Source of the DNA: Nonlabens sp. Ci31
GTDB lineage: Bacteria; Bacteroidota; Bacteroidia; Flavobacteriales; Flavobacteriaceae
Direction: 5' to 3'
NCBI RefSeq assembly: GCF_012974865.1
Contig: NZ_CP043633.1
Location: 992,001-1,056,000, forward strand
Length of the DNA stretch: 64,000 nucleotides
This document shows positions 36,637 through 45,991 of this stretch, piece after piece (position 1 is the first letter of the stretch; each line of letters opens with the position of its first letter). The position numbers and the translations under genes are program-made. The notes under the pieces were generated by a model. The model was not told the origin of the DNA. It ran no database searches and saw nothing but the letters and a program-made list of their open reading frames with translations.

Positions 36637-37605
36637 TTAATACCCAACTTTGGAGCGTACCCGTTTCAGCACATCTTTTGCAATATGACGCGCTTTAAAA
36701 GCTCCTTCTTCAAGTGCCATATCTAATTCGTGCCTGTTGTCCATTAAGTAGTCATAACGTTCTCTAGCCTCTCTAAAGCGTTCACAAAGCGCTTCAAATA
36801 GAGCCTGCTTTGCATGACCGTAACCATAATTTCCAGCCGCGTAGTTATTGCGCATTTCCTGAATTTTTTGCTCTGGTGCGATTAATTTGTAGAGTGCAAA
36901 GACATTACAGGTTTCTGTATTTTTAGGCTCTTCAAGAGGTGTACTATCCGTTTCTATAGACATGCACTGCTTGCGCAACTTTTTATCTGATTGAAAAATA
37001 TCAATGATGTTTCCTCTAGACTTGCTCATTTTGCCGCCATCGGTTCCAGGAACAAGAAGTCCGTCTTTTTGAATTTTGGCCTCAGGCTCTATAAAAGTAG
37101 TACCCATTTTATTATTGAATCTCCCAGCAACATCACGTGTTATTTCTACGTGTTGCAATTGATCCTTACCCACTGGAACGATCTCTGCGTCATAAAGTAA
37201 AATATCTGCAGCCATCAACATAGGATAGGTGAATAGACCTGCATTTACATCTTCAAGTCGGTCTGCTTTATCTTTAAAACTATGGGCAAGAGTAAGTCTT
37301 TGATAAGGATAAAAACAAGCTAGGTACCAGTTCAATTCTGTTACTTGCGGAATATCGCTCTGTCTGTAAAATACTGTTTTACTGATATCTAGACCACATG
37401 CCAGCCAAGCGGCTGCCGTAGAATAAGTGTTTTCTCTTAATAATTCTCCATCTTTAATTTGTGTTAGAGAATGCATGTCTGCGATAAAAAGAAAGGAATC
37501 GTTCTTTTCATCTGAGGACATTTCTATCGCTGGTAAAATAGCCCCTAGAAGATTTCCTAAGTGAGGTGTACCTGTAGATTGAACGCCAGTAAGTATTCTT
37601 GCCAT
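36637..37605 (-). CDS. trpS: Tryptophan--tRNA ligase
   Basis: The 322-aa class I synthetase charges tRNA-Trp. The HIGH-type motif appears as 'TGTPHLGNLLGA' (near residues 11-22). 'SDIPQVTELNWYLAC' and 'PMLMAADILLYDAEIVPVGKDQLQHVE' (about 127-153, partly quoted) are typical TrpRS segments, and the KMSKS loop is 'GGKMSKSRGN' (near 191-200). Length matches the bacterial enzyme. It is monocistronic with a good promoter upstream. Confidence 0.96.
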   Translation of the reverse strand: MARILTGVQSTGTPHLGNLLGAILPAIEMSSDEKNDSFLFIADMHSLTQIKDGELLRENTYSTAAAWLACGLDISKTVFYRQSDIPQVTELNWYLACFYPYQRLTLAHSFKDKADRLEDVNAGLFTYPMLMAADILLYDAEIVPVGKDQLQHVEITRDVAGRFNNKMGTTFIEPEAKIQKDGLLVPGTDGGKMSKSRGNIIDIFQSDKKLRKQCMSIETDSTPLEEPKNTETCNVFALYKLIAPEQKIQEMRNNYAAGNYGYGHAKQALFEALCERFREARERYDYLMDNRHELDMALEEGAFKARHIAKDVLKRVRSKVGY

Positions 37606-37622
37606 TATTTTTAATTGAGGAT

Positions 37623-37655
37623 CAAAGATAATTAGTAATCTGTCTTCTCAACAAA
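37623..37655 (-). promoter_or_regulatory. Promoter of trpS (TTTG - 21 bp - TATCTTTG)
   Basis: The -33 box TTTG (37655-37652) and -7 box TATCTTTG (37630-37623) are 21 bp apart and the box ends 17 nt before the ATG. It is the best complete Bacteroidota promoter seen in the window. Confidence 0.7.
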
Positions 37656-37769
37656 GGAATGACTATTAATCCCGTTTAAAAGTCTGGAAGTCTTTCGTTT
37701 TTAGTGAGATCGTTAAAATAAGCGGTCTATTAAGTGATAAATTCATCTATTTTTGACAACTTGAAATGG

Positions 37770-38504
37770 ATGCGCAACATATTAATGTCTTTATACCGTG
37801 TATGGTTTTACATACTGATGGGTATTCCTATTGTTATTTTGTTTCCGCTACTTTTGGTTCTAACCATTTCAGAAAAAACCTATCTCCTATTTTTTAAAGT
37901 TGCTCGGTTTTGGGCTGCTATCATTCTATATGGAATGGGATTTTGGCCTTCTATTAAACGTGCCGAACCTATGATAAAGGATCAAAGTTATATGCTAGTA
38001 GCAAACCATACTAGCATGAGTGATATTATGATGATGTTGTTGATCTCAAAGAATCCTTTTGTTTTTGTAGGAAAAAAAGAGCTGACTAAAATTCCGGTTT
38101 TTGGTTTTTTCTATAAACGCACCTGTATCCTTGTCGATAGAAGCAATCCTAAAAGTCGTAAAGAGGTTTTTGAGCGCGCCAGGAAGCGTATGCAGGATGG
38201 TGTAAGTATATGCATCTTTCCAGAAGGTGGCGTTTCTGACGATCTCGATATAGTTTTGGATAGCTTTAAGGATGGTGCCTTTAGACTCGCTATAGAGCAT
38301 CAAATCCCAGTTCTTCCAGTCACCTTGTTTGATAATAAAAAGCGTTTTCCTTTTCATTTTTTTAAAGGAAGTCCCGGAATCATGAGAGCACAGACGCATA
38401 AGGCTATAGAAACTAAAGGGATGAGTGTTGCTGGAGATAAGACACGCTTTCGCGAAAGCGTTAGAAACATCATTCTTCACTCCTTAGAAAAAGGGCCCTT
38501 ATAG
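37770..38504 (+). CDS. 1-acyl-sn-glycerol-3-phosphate acyltransferase (PlsC-like)
   Basis: The 244-aa membrane-associated enzyme makes phosphatidic acid from lysophosphatidate. An N-terminal membrane helix (about 10-35) precedes the catalytic 'NHTSMSD' (NHxxxxD, Asn79-Asp84 region). 'VDRSNPKSRKEV' and 'FPEGGVSDD' (acyltransferase motif III, usually FPEGTRS) follow. The frame is open from a GTG at 37734; the ATG at 37770 ('MRNILMSLYRVW') matches the usual start of homologues and is preferred. The iterated palindrome encodes 'TRFRESVRN' near the C-terminus. Confidence 0.88.
   Translation: MRNILMSLYRVWFYILMGIPIVILFPLLLVLTISEKTYLLFFKVARFWAAIILYGMGFWPSIKRAEPMIKDQSYMLVANHTSMSDIMMMLLISKNPFVFVGKKELTKIPVFGFFYKRTCILVDRSNPKSRKEVFERARKRMQDGVSICIFPEGGVSDDLDIVLDSFKDGAFRLAIEHQIPVLPVTLFDNKKRFPFHFFKGSPGIMRAQTHKAIETKGMSVAGDKTRFRESVRNIILHSLEKGPL
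38445..38460. repeat. Iterated palindrome copy in plsC-like gene
   Basis: Exact copy of CGCTTTCGCGAAAGCG in frame, read as Arg-Phe-Arg-Glu-Ser. Confidence 0.9.
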
Positions 38505-38516
38505 CTTTAAAACAGA

Positions 38517-38547
38517 AAAACCGCTCCATGGCACAGGAACGGCTTTT
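38517..38547 (+). terminator. Terminator of plsC-like gene
   Basis: A 7-bp stem with one C/A mismatch (38521-38527 with 38536-38542) lies between an A run and CTTTT, 16 bp after the stop. Confidence 0.5.
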
Positions 38548-38650
38548 CATCATCATTGCAAATAATTGAGTTTAAAATAACCAACCTCAATATTCTACTT
38601 TTCCTTTTTCACGAGAAGTCTTAACTGACGTACAATGAATAGTCAGCAAT

Positions 38651-40249
38651 TTAAAATCTGTACGTAACACCGCTTTGAATACCCATGGCATAGGGTCTAA
38701 AGCCTGCAACGTTAGTTCTTAATGTACTCAACTGGTATTTAAATGTAGGCTCTATAAAAGCTCCTAATTGACTTGTAAAATCATATCCAAATCCAAATCC
38801 GAAATTAGCACTCTGATTAAAGTCATTAAAATTGCGATCCTCACCTAACTCTAATCGCTGACTGGAATTTTGAACGGCTACCACATTATCTGTCAAGAAA
38901 AGAGCACTGACCCCACCTAAAACACTTATTTTAAATTTTCTATTCATAAGATTGTACTGTAATTCTAATGGTACTTCTATATAACCTAGTTGCTGAGAAA
39001 TCTCTCCTTTGATTCCTTGAAACTGATTGCTTACCAATTCTTGTGCGGCAAAACCGGTCCCAAAGGTATCGTTGAACACAGGGCTATTACCAGGTGAAGC
39101 GTCACTTACAGAGCTAGCGTTATAAACTTGATCTAACTGCTCACCACGAGAGGCTATACTTACATTAACCTGATAATTGATGTCTTGTGTATTATAAGTC
39201 ATATTGATCTGGTTGACTCCGGTTCTAAGGCTTAAACGAGGTGATATTTCATAACTTAAACCAATCCCATAACTTAGATGAACACCCGCGTTTTTGCTAT
39301 TATCACTAACCTCATTATTGACCGAACTACCGCTTAAACTGTTAGAGTAAACTGGCCCTGCCTGGGTAGTGGCAGCCCATCTCCCTTTAAAAACATTCTC
39401 CTTGATGCTGTCTTCTTTTTTCTGTTGAGCAGCAATATCTTCTAAAGTTGGTAAATTCTTTTTAGTGGAATCTACAGCTGTAATGGCATTATCGATCACA
39501 TGATCCTCAACACCATTATCTGGACCAAGATCCATAGATGTATTATTTAAGACAGTCTCTTTTCTAGGGTCATGAGTCACCGGCATAAGGTCTTTTATAG
39601 AAGGCTTTGTTCTATCCTTTGAGTTGGCTATGCCAGCTTGTTGTTCTTTGATCGGTGCTGTAATAAAATCATCTTTTGAAGCACTAACTCCTAGAGGCTT
39701 TTTATTTGTTCCCTGTGAATTTGTATAAAGCTGCTTTGGTTTTTCCTTAGCATTATATGGAGCATCTGAAGATCCATCAGCAGAAGTTGCCAAATCGCTC
39801 TCCTTTAAAAGAGGATTTGCTCCAGTGTTCGCACTAGAATTCGCATTTAAATTATTCAAGGATTCGGAGTGAATTTTTGAATCTTCAGCTGCTAACTGTG
39901 TATCATTAGTTCTTCCATTCAAATATGGTCCTACGCCTTCATTAGAATGCTCTTCATTGTTTTTTAAAGAATTTTGTGAATTTGTCTTTGTGACTCTAGA
40001 CTTTTCAGAATTAACAAAGGGTTGTTGTGTGTTAGTTATCTCATTATCTATACCTAAGTACAAAGATGTCAATAAGATCGCGAGTCCCGCAGCAATCCCT
40101 CCTATTGTCCACCATAATGGAATAATTCTACCTGCCTTGTTTTTATCAAGATCTTTTTCAATAGCATCCCAAACCATATCTGGCGGTTGCACCTCAAAGT
40201 CTTTGAATTCTTCTTGAAAAAGTCTGTCTATGTTTTTCTTTTTACTCAT
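38651..40249 (-). CDS. Anti-sigma-like protein with inner-membrane helix and C-terminal outer-membrane beta barrel
   Basis: The 532-aa protein starts at the ATG at 40249; a longer frame to 40285 would overlap the sigma gene. Residues 1-42 are charged and cytoplasm-like ('DRLFQEEFKDFEVQPPDMVW'). One membrane helix follows at about 44-66 ('WWTIGGIAAGLAILLTSLYL'). Then comes a linker of about 230 residues rich in Asn, Ser, Thr and Lys, and about 200 residues of amphipathic beta strands ending in aromatic 'GIQSGVTYRF', like a PorT/OmpX barrel. The gene begins 2 bp after the ECF sigma gene, so the N-terminus is a likely sigma-binding segment. The function as an anti-sigma sensor is inferred. Confidence 0.75.
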   Translation of the reverse strand: MSKKKNIDRLFQEEFKDFEVQPPDMVWDAIEKDLDKNKAGRIIPLWWTIGGIAAGLAILLTSLYLGIDNEITNTQQPFVNSEKSRVTKTNSQNSLKNNEEHSNEGVGPYLNGRTNDTQLAAEDSKIHSESLNNLNANSSANTGANPLLKESDLATSADGSSDAPYNAKEKPKQLYTNSQGTNKKPLGVSASKDDFITAPIKEQQAGIANSKDRTKPSIKDLMPVTHDPRKETVLNNTSMDLGPDNGVEDHVIDNAITAVDSTKKNLPTLEDIAAQQKKEDSIKENVFKGRWAATTQAGPVYSNSLSGSSVNNEVSDNSKNAGVHLSYGIGLSYEISPRLSLRTGVNQINMTYNTQDINYQVNVSIASRGEQLDQVYNASSVSDASPGNSPVFNDTFGTGFAAQELVSNQFQGIKGEISQQLGYIEVPLELQYNLMNRKFKISVLGGVSALFLTDNVVAVQNSSQRLELGEDRNFNDFNQSANFGFGFGYDFTSQLGAFIEPTFKYQLSTLRTNVAGFRPYAMGIQSGVTYRF

Positions 40250-40251
40250 AA

Positions 40252-40800
40252 TTAGCTGGCATTGGAATTGTGAGATTCTCGCCATGTTTTAACCATTAAT
40301 TGCAGGTGCTTTCTTGCTCGTGCAAGATTAGATTTTGATGTGCCTGTCGTAATTTTCATCATCTCTGCTATTTCATTGTGACTGTATCCATCAATAACAT
40401 ACATAGTAAATACGAGTCTATACCTTTCTGGTAACTCTTGCACCATGGATAATAATTTTTTAAGCGGCACGTCATCAGATTCTTCTACCTCCACCGCTTC
40501 TAAATCTTCTAATTGGTCTTCATTTACCAGATCGTATACTTTTACACCTCTATACCGCTGCAATGCAGTATTTACAGCTATTCTCTTGCACCATCCTTCA
40601 AAAGAACCTTTAAATTTAAACTGATCTATCTTTTTAAATATGATGATAAAAGTGTCTTGCAATATGTCTTGAGCTTCTGCTTCATTAGGAGCATAGCGCA
40701 AACAGGAACCATAAAGCTTAGGTGAAATTGTTTGATACAGTTCCTTTTGAGCCTTACGATCATTTTTTTGACATAATGTAATTATCCTTTTATACACCAC
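40252..40800 (-). CDS. ECF-type RNA polymerase sigma factor
   Basis: The 182-aa sigma-70 family factor has region 2 ('YGSCLRYAPNEAEAQDILQDTFIII', about residues 31-55, with 'FEGWCKRIAVNTALQRYR' after it). Region 4 has 'LPERYRLVFTMYVIDGYSHNEIAEMM' (about 124-149, partly quoted) and 'KSNLARARKHLQ'. The start is a GTG at 40800; no ATG is available nearby. It lies between a small lipoprotein gene 14 bp upstream and the anti-sigma-like barrel protein 2 bp downstream. It probably directs an envelope-response regulon, but its targets are not visible here. Confidence 0.92.
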   Translation of the reverse strand: MVYKRIITLCQKNDRKAQKELYQTISPKLYGSCLRYAPNEAEAQDILQDTFIIIFKKIDQFKFKGSFEGWCKRIAVNTALQRYRGVKVYDLVNEDQLEDLEAVEVEESDDVPLKKLLSMVQELPERYRLVFTMYVIDGYSHNEIAEMMKITTGTSKSNLARARKHLQLMVKTWRESHNSNAS

Positions 40801-40814
40801 AATTTAAAGTTCAA

Positions 40815-41228
40815 TCATTCTTCAACAGGTATGGTGTATTCTAAATAAGTTGCTTCATTATTTACATCTAAACCGTTGAAAAACTTAAATACATAGGTGC
40901 CATTACTCGCTGCTAGAAACCTTAGATCTCTTTGTGTTCTTACTAATCCTTCTTCACAATCACGGTTGGTAGCAGAAGCTACTACAGTAATAACCCTCTC
41001 ATTCAGATTAGAGCTCACCTCAAAACCTGCAAACTGTTGACAGTCATTTGTAAAATCAAACAGTACAGGAATCGTATGTATCTGTCCAAAAGTGAATGCT
41101 TGTGGTAATTCTACGCTAACCACCGGAATTACTTCGTAGTTAACAACTGGCGCATCTCCATCATCGATACTACAGCCGTTTAGCATAACCGCTACAATAG
41201 TAAAAATCATTAATATTTTAAATTTCAT
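40815..41228 (-). CDS. Small lipoprotein of unknown function
   Basis: The 137-aa protein has leader 'MKFKILMIFTIVAVMLNGC' (lipidated Cys19), then a single beta-rich domain with two further cysteines ('FTNDCQQF', 'ATNRDCEEG') that may form a disulphide. No family is recognised. It is the first gene of a three-gene run with the sigma factor and anti-sigma-like protein, separated by only 14 bp. It could therefore be part of the signal that the sigma system senses. Confidence 0.7.
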   Translation of the reverse strand: MKFKILMIFTIVAVMLNGCSIDDGDAPVVNYEVIPVVSVELPQAFTFGQIHTIPVLFDFTNDCQQFAGFEVSSNLNERVITVVASATNRDCEEGLVRTQRDLRFLAASNGTYVFKFFNGLDVNNEATYLEYTIPVEE

Positions 41229-41295
41229 ATTCTTTTTTAGTATTATATCTTTAAGATGCAGCTTTTTGCAAAAGGTTGCGTATGTATTAAAAAAT

Positions 41296-41326
41296 AAAAC
41301 CGCTAGCGTTAGACGGTAGCGGTTTT
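41296..41326. terminator. Terminator of recA
   Basis: A perfect 10-bp stem (41296-41305 with 41317-41326, AAAACCGCTA and complement) with A/T runs in the arms lies 22 bp past the recA stop. Confidence 0.8.
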
Positions 41327-41348
41327 AAAAGTTAGTAGTCAGTAAAAT

Positions 41349-42362
41349 TTAAGCGTTTACTGCTTTTATGGCTGCCATGATTTTAGCTTCCAACTCCTCT
41401 ACGAGGTCTGGATTATCTTTAAGAATTGTTTTAACAGAATCTCGCCCTTGACCTAATTTAGTATCTTCATAAGAGAACCAAGAACCGGCTTTGTTTATTA
41501 TTTCATAGTTCACCCCTAAATCAATTATCTCTCCTAGTTTAGAAACCCCTTCACCGTACATGATATCAAACTCAGCCATTCTAAAAGGGGGTGCTACTTT
41601 ATTCTTAACAACTTTAACACGAGTTTTGTTACCTAAAACGGCACCTGCGCTATCTTTAATTTGTGTAGATCTTCTAATATCAAGCCTAACCGATGCATAG
41701 AATTTTAAGGCATTACCACCAGTAGTTGTCTCTGGATTACCGAACATCACTCCTATCTTTTCACGCAATTGGTTGATAAAAATAACCGTACAATTTGTTT
41801 TAGAAATAGAACTGGTTAATTTTCTACATGCTTGAGACATTAAACGAGCATGAAGCCCCATTTTACTATCTCCCATTTCTCCTTCAATTTCGCTTTTAGG
41901 AGTTAATGCTGCAACCGAGTCAATTACAATGATATCTATTGCGCCAGAGCGTATCAAATTATCTGCTATTTCTAATGCTTGTTCTCCGTTATCTGGTTGA
42001 GAAATAATTAAGTTTTCTAAATCGACACCTAGTTTTTCAGCATAAAAACGATCAAATGCATGCTCTGCATCAATAAATGCAGCAATCCCACCCGTTTTTT
42101 GTGCTTCAGCAATGGCGTGTAAGGTCAAGGTAGTTTTACCTGAAGATTCAGGACCGTATATTTCAACAACTCTTCCACGAGGATACCCACCTACACCTAG
42201 AGCCGCATTTAATGCGAGTGAACCAGTAGAAATAGACTCTACCTCAACCACTTGCTTATCGCCCAATTTCATTACTGTTCCTTTACCATATGCCTTGTCT
42301 AGCTTGTCAAGGGTAAGTTTAAGGGCTTTTAATTTTGCTTCTTTCTCTTTATCGTCTGCCAT
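41349..42362 (-). CDS. recA: Recombinase RecA
   Basis: The 337-aa ATP-dependent strand-exchange protein acts in homologous recombination and SOS induction. Visible features are Walker A 'GPESSGKTT' (residues 70-78), Walker B '[10 protein letters not shown]', loop L1 '[20 protein letters not shown]' and L2 '[27 protein letters not shown]' (about 203-229). Length is typical of Bacteroidota. No LexA-type SOS box was recognised upstream; LexA itself is not in the window. A 28-bp version of the iterated palindrome lies upstream. Confidence 0.98.
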   Translation of the reverse strand: MADDKEKEAKLKALKLTLDKLDKAYGKGTVMKLGDKQVVEVESISTGSLALNAALGVGGYPRGRVVEIYGPESSGKTTLTLHAIAEAQKTGGIAAFIDAEHAFDRFYAEKLGVDLENLIISQPDNGEQALEIADNLIRSGAIDIIVIDSVAALTPKSEIEGEMGDSKMGLHARLMSQACRKLTSSISKTNCTVIFINQLREKIGVMFGNPETTTGGNALKFYASVRLDIRRSTQIKDSAGAVLGNKTRVKVVKNKVAPPFRMAEFDIMYGEGVSKLGEIIDLGVNYEIINKAGSWFSYEDTKLGQGRDSVKTILKDNPDLVEELEAKIMAAIKAVNA

Positions 42363-42444
42363 TGTAATTATTTTACGTAAAAATACGATCTAGTCAAAGT
42401 AGAAACAATAGTATGCCGCTTAGATTATTAACTATGTTGATTTT

Positions 42445-42472
42445 TTGTTTCGCTTTCGCGAAAGCGAAACAA
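42445..42472. repeat. Iterated palindrome, extended to 28 bp, upstream of recA
   Basis: A perfect inverted repeat with core CGCTTTCGCGAAAGCG at 42451-42466, located 83 bp upstream of the recA ATG and 25 bp from the next terminator. This is an intergenic copy. Confidence 0.9.
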
Positions 42473-42495
42473 TTATCTAACTACAGAACATAAAA

Positions 42496-42526
42496 AAAAG
42501 GGAATCTCCTAACGAGATTCCCTTTT
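42496..42526. terminator. Terminator of the T9SS cargo gene
   Basis: A perfect 13-bp stem (42496-42508 with 42514-42526) with flanking A and T runs, 22 bp beyond the stop of the gene at 42549. Confidence 0.88.
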
Positions 42527-42548
42527 CTATAATGCTAATGGAGTTTAC

Positions 42549-43313
42549 TTACTCCTTTATAAATTTCAATGTGGCTTGTTGAGTGCCACTAGAAATCTTC
42601 ACAAAATACATCCCGTTAGATAAACTTGAGATATTATTAATATTGATCGTGCGGTTCACTTGATCATAAGACCTGGTCATTACTTGCTGTCCTAAAGTAT
42701 TGAATACGGCAACTTCAATAGAAGAAGCGCTTGAACCATCAGTACTTATAGTTACCTGGTCTCCACTTACTGGATTGGGATAAAGACTTAAAGAACTTAC
42801 AAAGTTATCTTCATTTCCAGCAGTACCGTCAATGGTAAACATCCCTACATGAAAGTCATAATCTTCACCGTCATCTACAGTACCATCACTAGCAAAGAAT
42901 GCAAATTGTACCGTTCCCGTATAGGAGCTTAAATCAATAAACTCTCTTGTACCAGTTACAACAGGCTGATTTGCTGCCGTCCATGTCATCAAGGAAGTCC
43001 ATGTAGTACCACCATCAGTTGTTATCAGTAAATCTACCTGATCATCGCTTCCCATGACATCTGGCACTGTAGCAGAATTCCAATTAGTTACTGCAACTTC
43101 TATAGAAAGTACATCATTTGCCGTCCCTGTCATATCGTACTCGTCAGAAATTAACCATTCCCGAAAAGAATTGGTATAAAGGTTCACAGCATTACTAGGA
43201 ATTACTGTCCCTGCAAGGTTCTCATAAGAAGTACCAGCCCTCCAATTTGAAGAACCTACTGTCATAGGCCCGTCAACAATCTCTCCAGATCCGATCCTGC
43301 TTCCTCCCAACAA
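42549..43313 (-). pseudogene. C-terminal fragment of a T9SS-secreted fibronectin-type III protein (frameshifted)
   Basis: The 3' part of a gene whose frame is broken at 43288-43297. It encodes the end of a beta-sandwich region ('GSGEIVDGPMTVGSSNW', 'VDLLITTDGGTTW') and a type A T9SS sorting domain: 'LSLYPNPVSGDQVTI', 'VFNTLGQQVM', 'INNISSLSNGMYFVKI', ending 'ATLKFIKE'. The open frame has no credible start of its own (only TTG codons inside the upstream gene). Without ribosomal frameshifting it would not be translated. The full protein would have been about 710 residues and exported by T9SS. Confidence 0.8.
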
Positions 43314-44689
43314 GCGTTAGGAACATTTGTAGTAAAGTCTGTCGTGTACGGATAAGTAGTAACCACAGCACAATCTGTTGTAACACTCATAAGTCCAACA
43401 AAAGCGGTGCTACAATCTGCTCTTACATATACATCGTAAGAAGTATTTGCCATTAGAGAAGGAATTGTAAATGGACTAGCAGTGGCATTACTTGTTCCTA
43501 TTGCTGGAACAGGATCACCTGCTGCAACTGCAACAACTTCCCAGTCTGTTCCTGCTGGAATATTATTCTCTGTCCAACTTACCGTCACAGTATCTGATGT
43601 AGAAGAATCAACTGTTATTCCAGAAACATTTACACAAGATGGTCTAGGTGTACACGTATAGTTTGCTTCCCATCCAGCACCACCCACAGATCCATCTGAA
43701 GTGAATTCTATCGTGATGGCACCATCTGTGTTGATCGCCGTAAAACTTCCTATGCTTTCTAAATCTGCTTCTAAAATTGGAGCAGTGTTATCAAGACCGT
43801 CGTATATAGTTAATGTGTCACAACAATTCTCTAAGTCAACTAATGTAAAGTCTAAGGTTACTACGTTTGCAGCAGTATCCGGTAAGTAAGTAATTGTATA
43901 AGATTCATTATTTGAATAGTCACCAGCGGCTCCACCTGTATCATACACAGTACTTCCACAAGCTACTACTGCCGTATTAAATACAATTGGTCCAGCCCAA
44001 GTGCTCATTCCTGATGTACCACAATCTGTTTGTATATAAAAATCATAAGAGGTACCTGAGGATAATCCTGTAATTGATACCGTAGAAGCGCCAGATATAG
44101 TTGTACCGCTTGTAACAACATTTACTCCTTGAGCATCTCCTTGTGGAACAACCTCCCAATTATAGCCACCTGTTTCAGATGCAGAAGCTGTCCAAGAAAA
44201 ATCTGCAGAAGTATCTAAAATATTGCTTGATGTTATTCCAGTAGCAACTTGACATGCAGGTGGGCTAGGAACTACTATCATAAAAGAGGCTTCTAATTCA
44301 TCTGCTGGAGTTTCCCAACCAGAACCAGCATCGTTATCTGTACCGTCATCAGGGGAAACACCTCCATTATTACCTATGGATGCTCCATAAGCAGTAACAT
44401 CTATAGTAGTGCCGTCCCAACCATCAGCAAATCTGTCATAGCAATTCACCCAATAGGTTCCGGGTGCAAGCATGATATCTTGATTAATGAGTCCTTGCGC
44501 ATTACCGTAAGTACCGTCGCCTTGACCCCAAATTTGAGTTCCAGCGCCGTCAGCCATATCAGTAATATTGACCCATTTTTCTGATGTAAAACTACCTCCG
44601 GTGGTAGTAATGTTAATAGTAGACTGTCCACTGGAAAAGACACCAATAGAAAAAGTAAATAAAGTGATTAAGAGTAGTTTTAGTTTCAT
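43262..44689 (-). pseudogene. N-terminal part of the same T9SS-secreted fibronectin-type III protein (frameshifted)
   Basis: The 5' part has a signal peptide ('MKLKLLLITLFTFSIGVFSSGQ'). Next come a Gly/Asp-rich segment (about 30-135), a fibronectin type III domain (about 145-240, 'CQVATGITSSNILDTSADFSW'), a CUB-like domain with 'NCCDTLTIYDG' (about 245-345) and a second fibronectin type III domain (about 350-435). The frame then runs into 20 unrelated residues and a stop after 'PNACWEEAGS'. As made, the product lacks the C-terminal sorting signal and should stay in the periplasm. A 5-bp tandem duplication explains the break. Confidence 0.8.
43288..43297. repeat. 5-bp tandem duplication that breaks the T9SS cargo gene
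   Basis: GATCC occurs twice in a row. Removing one unit joins the two frames as 'CWEEAGSGEIVDGP', the expected continuous sequence for this protein type. Confidence 0.8.
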
Positions 44690-44815
44690 AAATAAAGTTT
44701 TGGATTAAATACTGATTTTATATCAGGCTAAAAAGATAAGAATATTCTAAAGATATTCTCATTTTGTAATCAAATAATAGATTAAACAGCACTTTAAACA
44801 GATCAAAAGAGGTAC

Positions 44816-44844
44816 TTGTGGTATAAGTAATCTCACTACCTTTG
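44816..44844 (+). promoter_or_regulatory. Promoter of trhO (TTG - 18 bp - TACCTTTG)
   Basis: The -7 box TACCTTTG at 44837-44844 follows a TTG (44816-44818) with an 18-bp spacer. The box ends 32 nt before the ATG. Confidence 0.6.
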
Positions 44845-44876
44845 TAAAAATGTTCCACACATAAACTGTTTATAGC

Positions 44877-45926
44877 ATGCAACTGTACAACAAATTAAGT
44901 GCTGAAGAAAGAAGAGCTCTAATACGTCAGGCTGGAAAAGAACGCCTCACCATTTCTTTCTATCAGTACCATCAAATATATCATCAACAAATTTTTAGAG
45001 ATCATTTATTTCTTCACTGGCACCCTATGGATGTCTTAGGTAGAATTTATATTGCACAAGAAGGAATCAATGCACAACTGTCTATCCCTGGAGATCGCTT
45101 TGAAGAATTTAAAACCTTCTTAGACGGAATTGATTTTCTAAAAAACGTACGCATCAATATTGCACGAGAACAAGACAATGAAAGCTTCTTAAAACTCAAA
45201 GTAAAAGTGCGCGACAAAATCGTTGCTGACGGTCTAGAAGACGATTCATTTGATGTGACTGATATAGGTACACACGTAGATGCTAGCGCATTTAATAAAC
45301 TCATTGAAGATCCAAATACGGTCTTAGTTGATATGCGCAATCATTATGAATCTGAAATAGGTCATTTTAAAAACGCTTGGACACCAGATGTAGATACCTT
45401 TAGAGACAGTCTAGATTATATAGAAGAACAACTTAAAGATCATAAAGAAGGTAAAAAACTAGTTATGTATTGTACCGGTGGTATACGTTGTGAAAAAGCC
45501 AGTGCCTATTACAAACACAAAGGCTTTAAAGATGTTTATCAATTAGAAGGTGGGATTATTGAATACGACAGACAGGTGACCGAGCAAAAACTAGAGAACA
45601 AATTCAAAGGTAAAAACTTTGTTTTTGACCAACGTCTTGCTGAGAAAATAGGGGATGAAGTCATCGCCAACTGTCATCAATGTGGAGCATCTTGTGACGC
45701 CCATACCAATTGTTCTAATGATGGCTGCCACTTGCTATTTATTCAATGTGACTCTTGTAAAGAGGCGTTTGAAAATTGCTGTAGTCAAGAATGTAACGAT
45801 ATTATACAACTGCCTTTTGAAGAGCAAAAAGCTTTAAGAGCTGGACACTATAACAGCAATCATATATTTAAAAAAGGCCGTTCTGAAAAGTTGGATTTTA
45901 AAAGACGTTCCACAAAAGCTGAATAA
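44877..45926 (+). CDS. trhO: tRNA uridine(34) hydroxylase TrhO (rhodanese-like)
   Basis: The 349-aa enzyme forms 5-hydroxyuridine at the wobble position of tRNAs. It has the N-terminal acylphosphatase-like region with 'RIYIAQEGINAQLS', then 'GTHVDASAFNKLIEDPNTVLVDMRNHYE' (about residues 124-151), and the rhodanese domain with catalytic Cys199 in 'VMYCTGGIRCEKAS' and 'VYQLEGGIIEY'. The C-terminal extension has paired cysteines ('CHQCGASCDAHTNCSNDGCH', 'CDSCKEAFENCCSQEC') that could bind zinc. Length and motifs match YceA/TrhO of Bacteroidota. Confidence 0.93.
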   Translation: MQLYNKLSAEERRALIRQAGKERLTISFYQYHQIYHQQIFRDHLFLHWHPMDVLGRIYIAQEGINAQLSIPGDRFEEFKTFLDGIDFLKNVRINIAREQDNESFLKLKVKVRDKIVADGLEDDSFDVTDIGTHVDASAFNKLIEDPNTVLVDMRNHYESEIGHFKNAWTPDVDTFRDSLDYIEEQLKDHKEGKKLVMYCTGGIRCEKASAYYKHKGFKDVYQLEGGIIEYDRQVTEQKLENKFKGKNFVFDQRLAEKIGDEVIANCHQCGASCDAHTNCSNDGCHLLFIQCDSCKEAFENCCSQECNDIIQLPFEEQKALRAGHYNSNHIFKKGRSEKLDFKRRSTKAE

Positions 45927-45979
45927 GAGTTTATTTATAGCGTAATCGAGATACGCGATTCATTTACCAAAAACACCCT

Positions 45980-45987
45980 TACCTTTG
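45980..45987 (+). promoter_or_regulatory. -7 box of dusB (TACCTTTG), 4 nt from ATG
   Basis: A match to TAnnTTTG immediately before the ATG at 45992 predicts a leaderless transcript. Confidence 0.55.
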
Positions 45988-45991
45988 CAAC

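Noticed and set aside
42549..43313. Independent small T9SS protein gene
   Set aside because: It has only TTG codons as starts, no signal peptide, and the upstream frame joins it precisely when one GATCC unit is removed.
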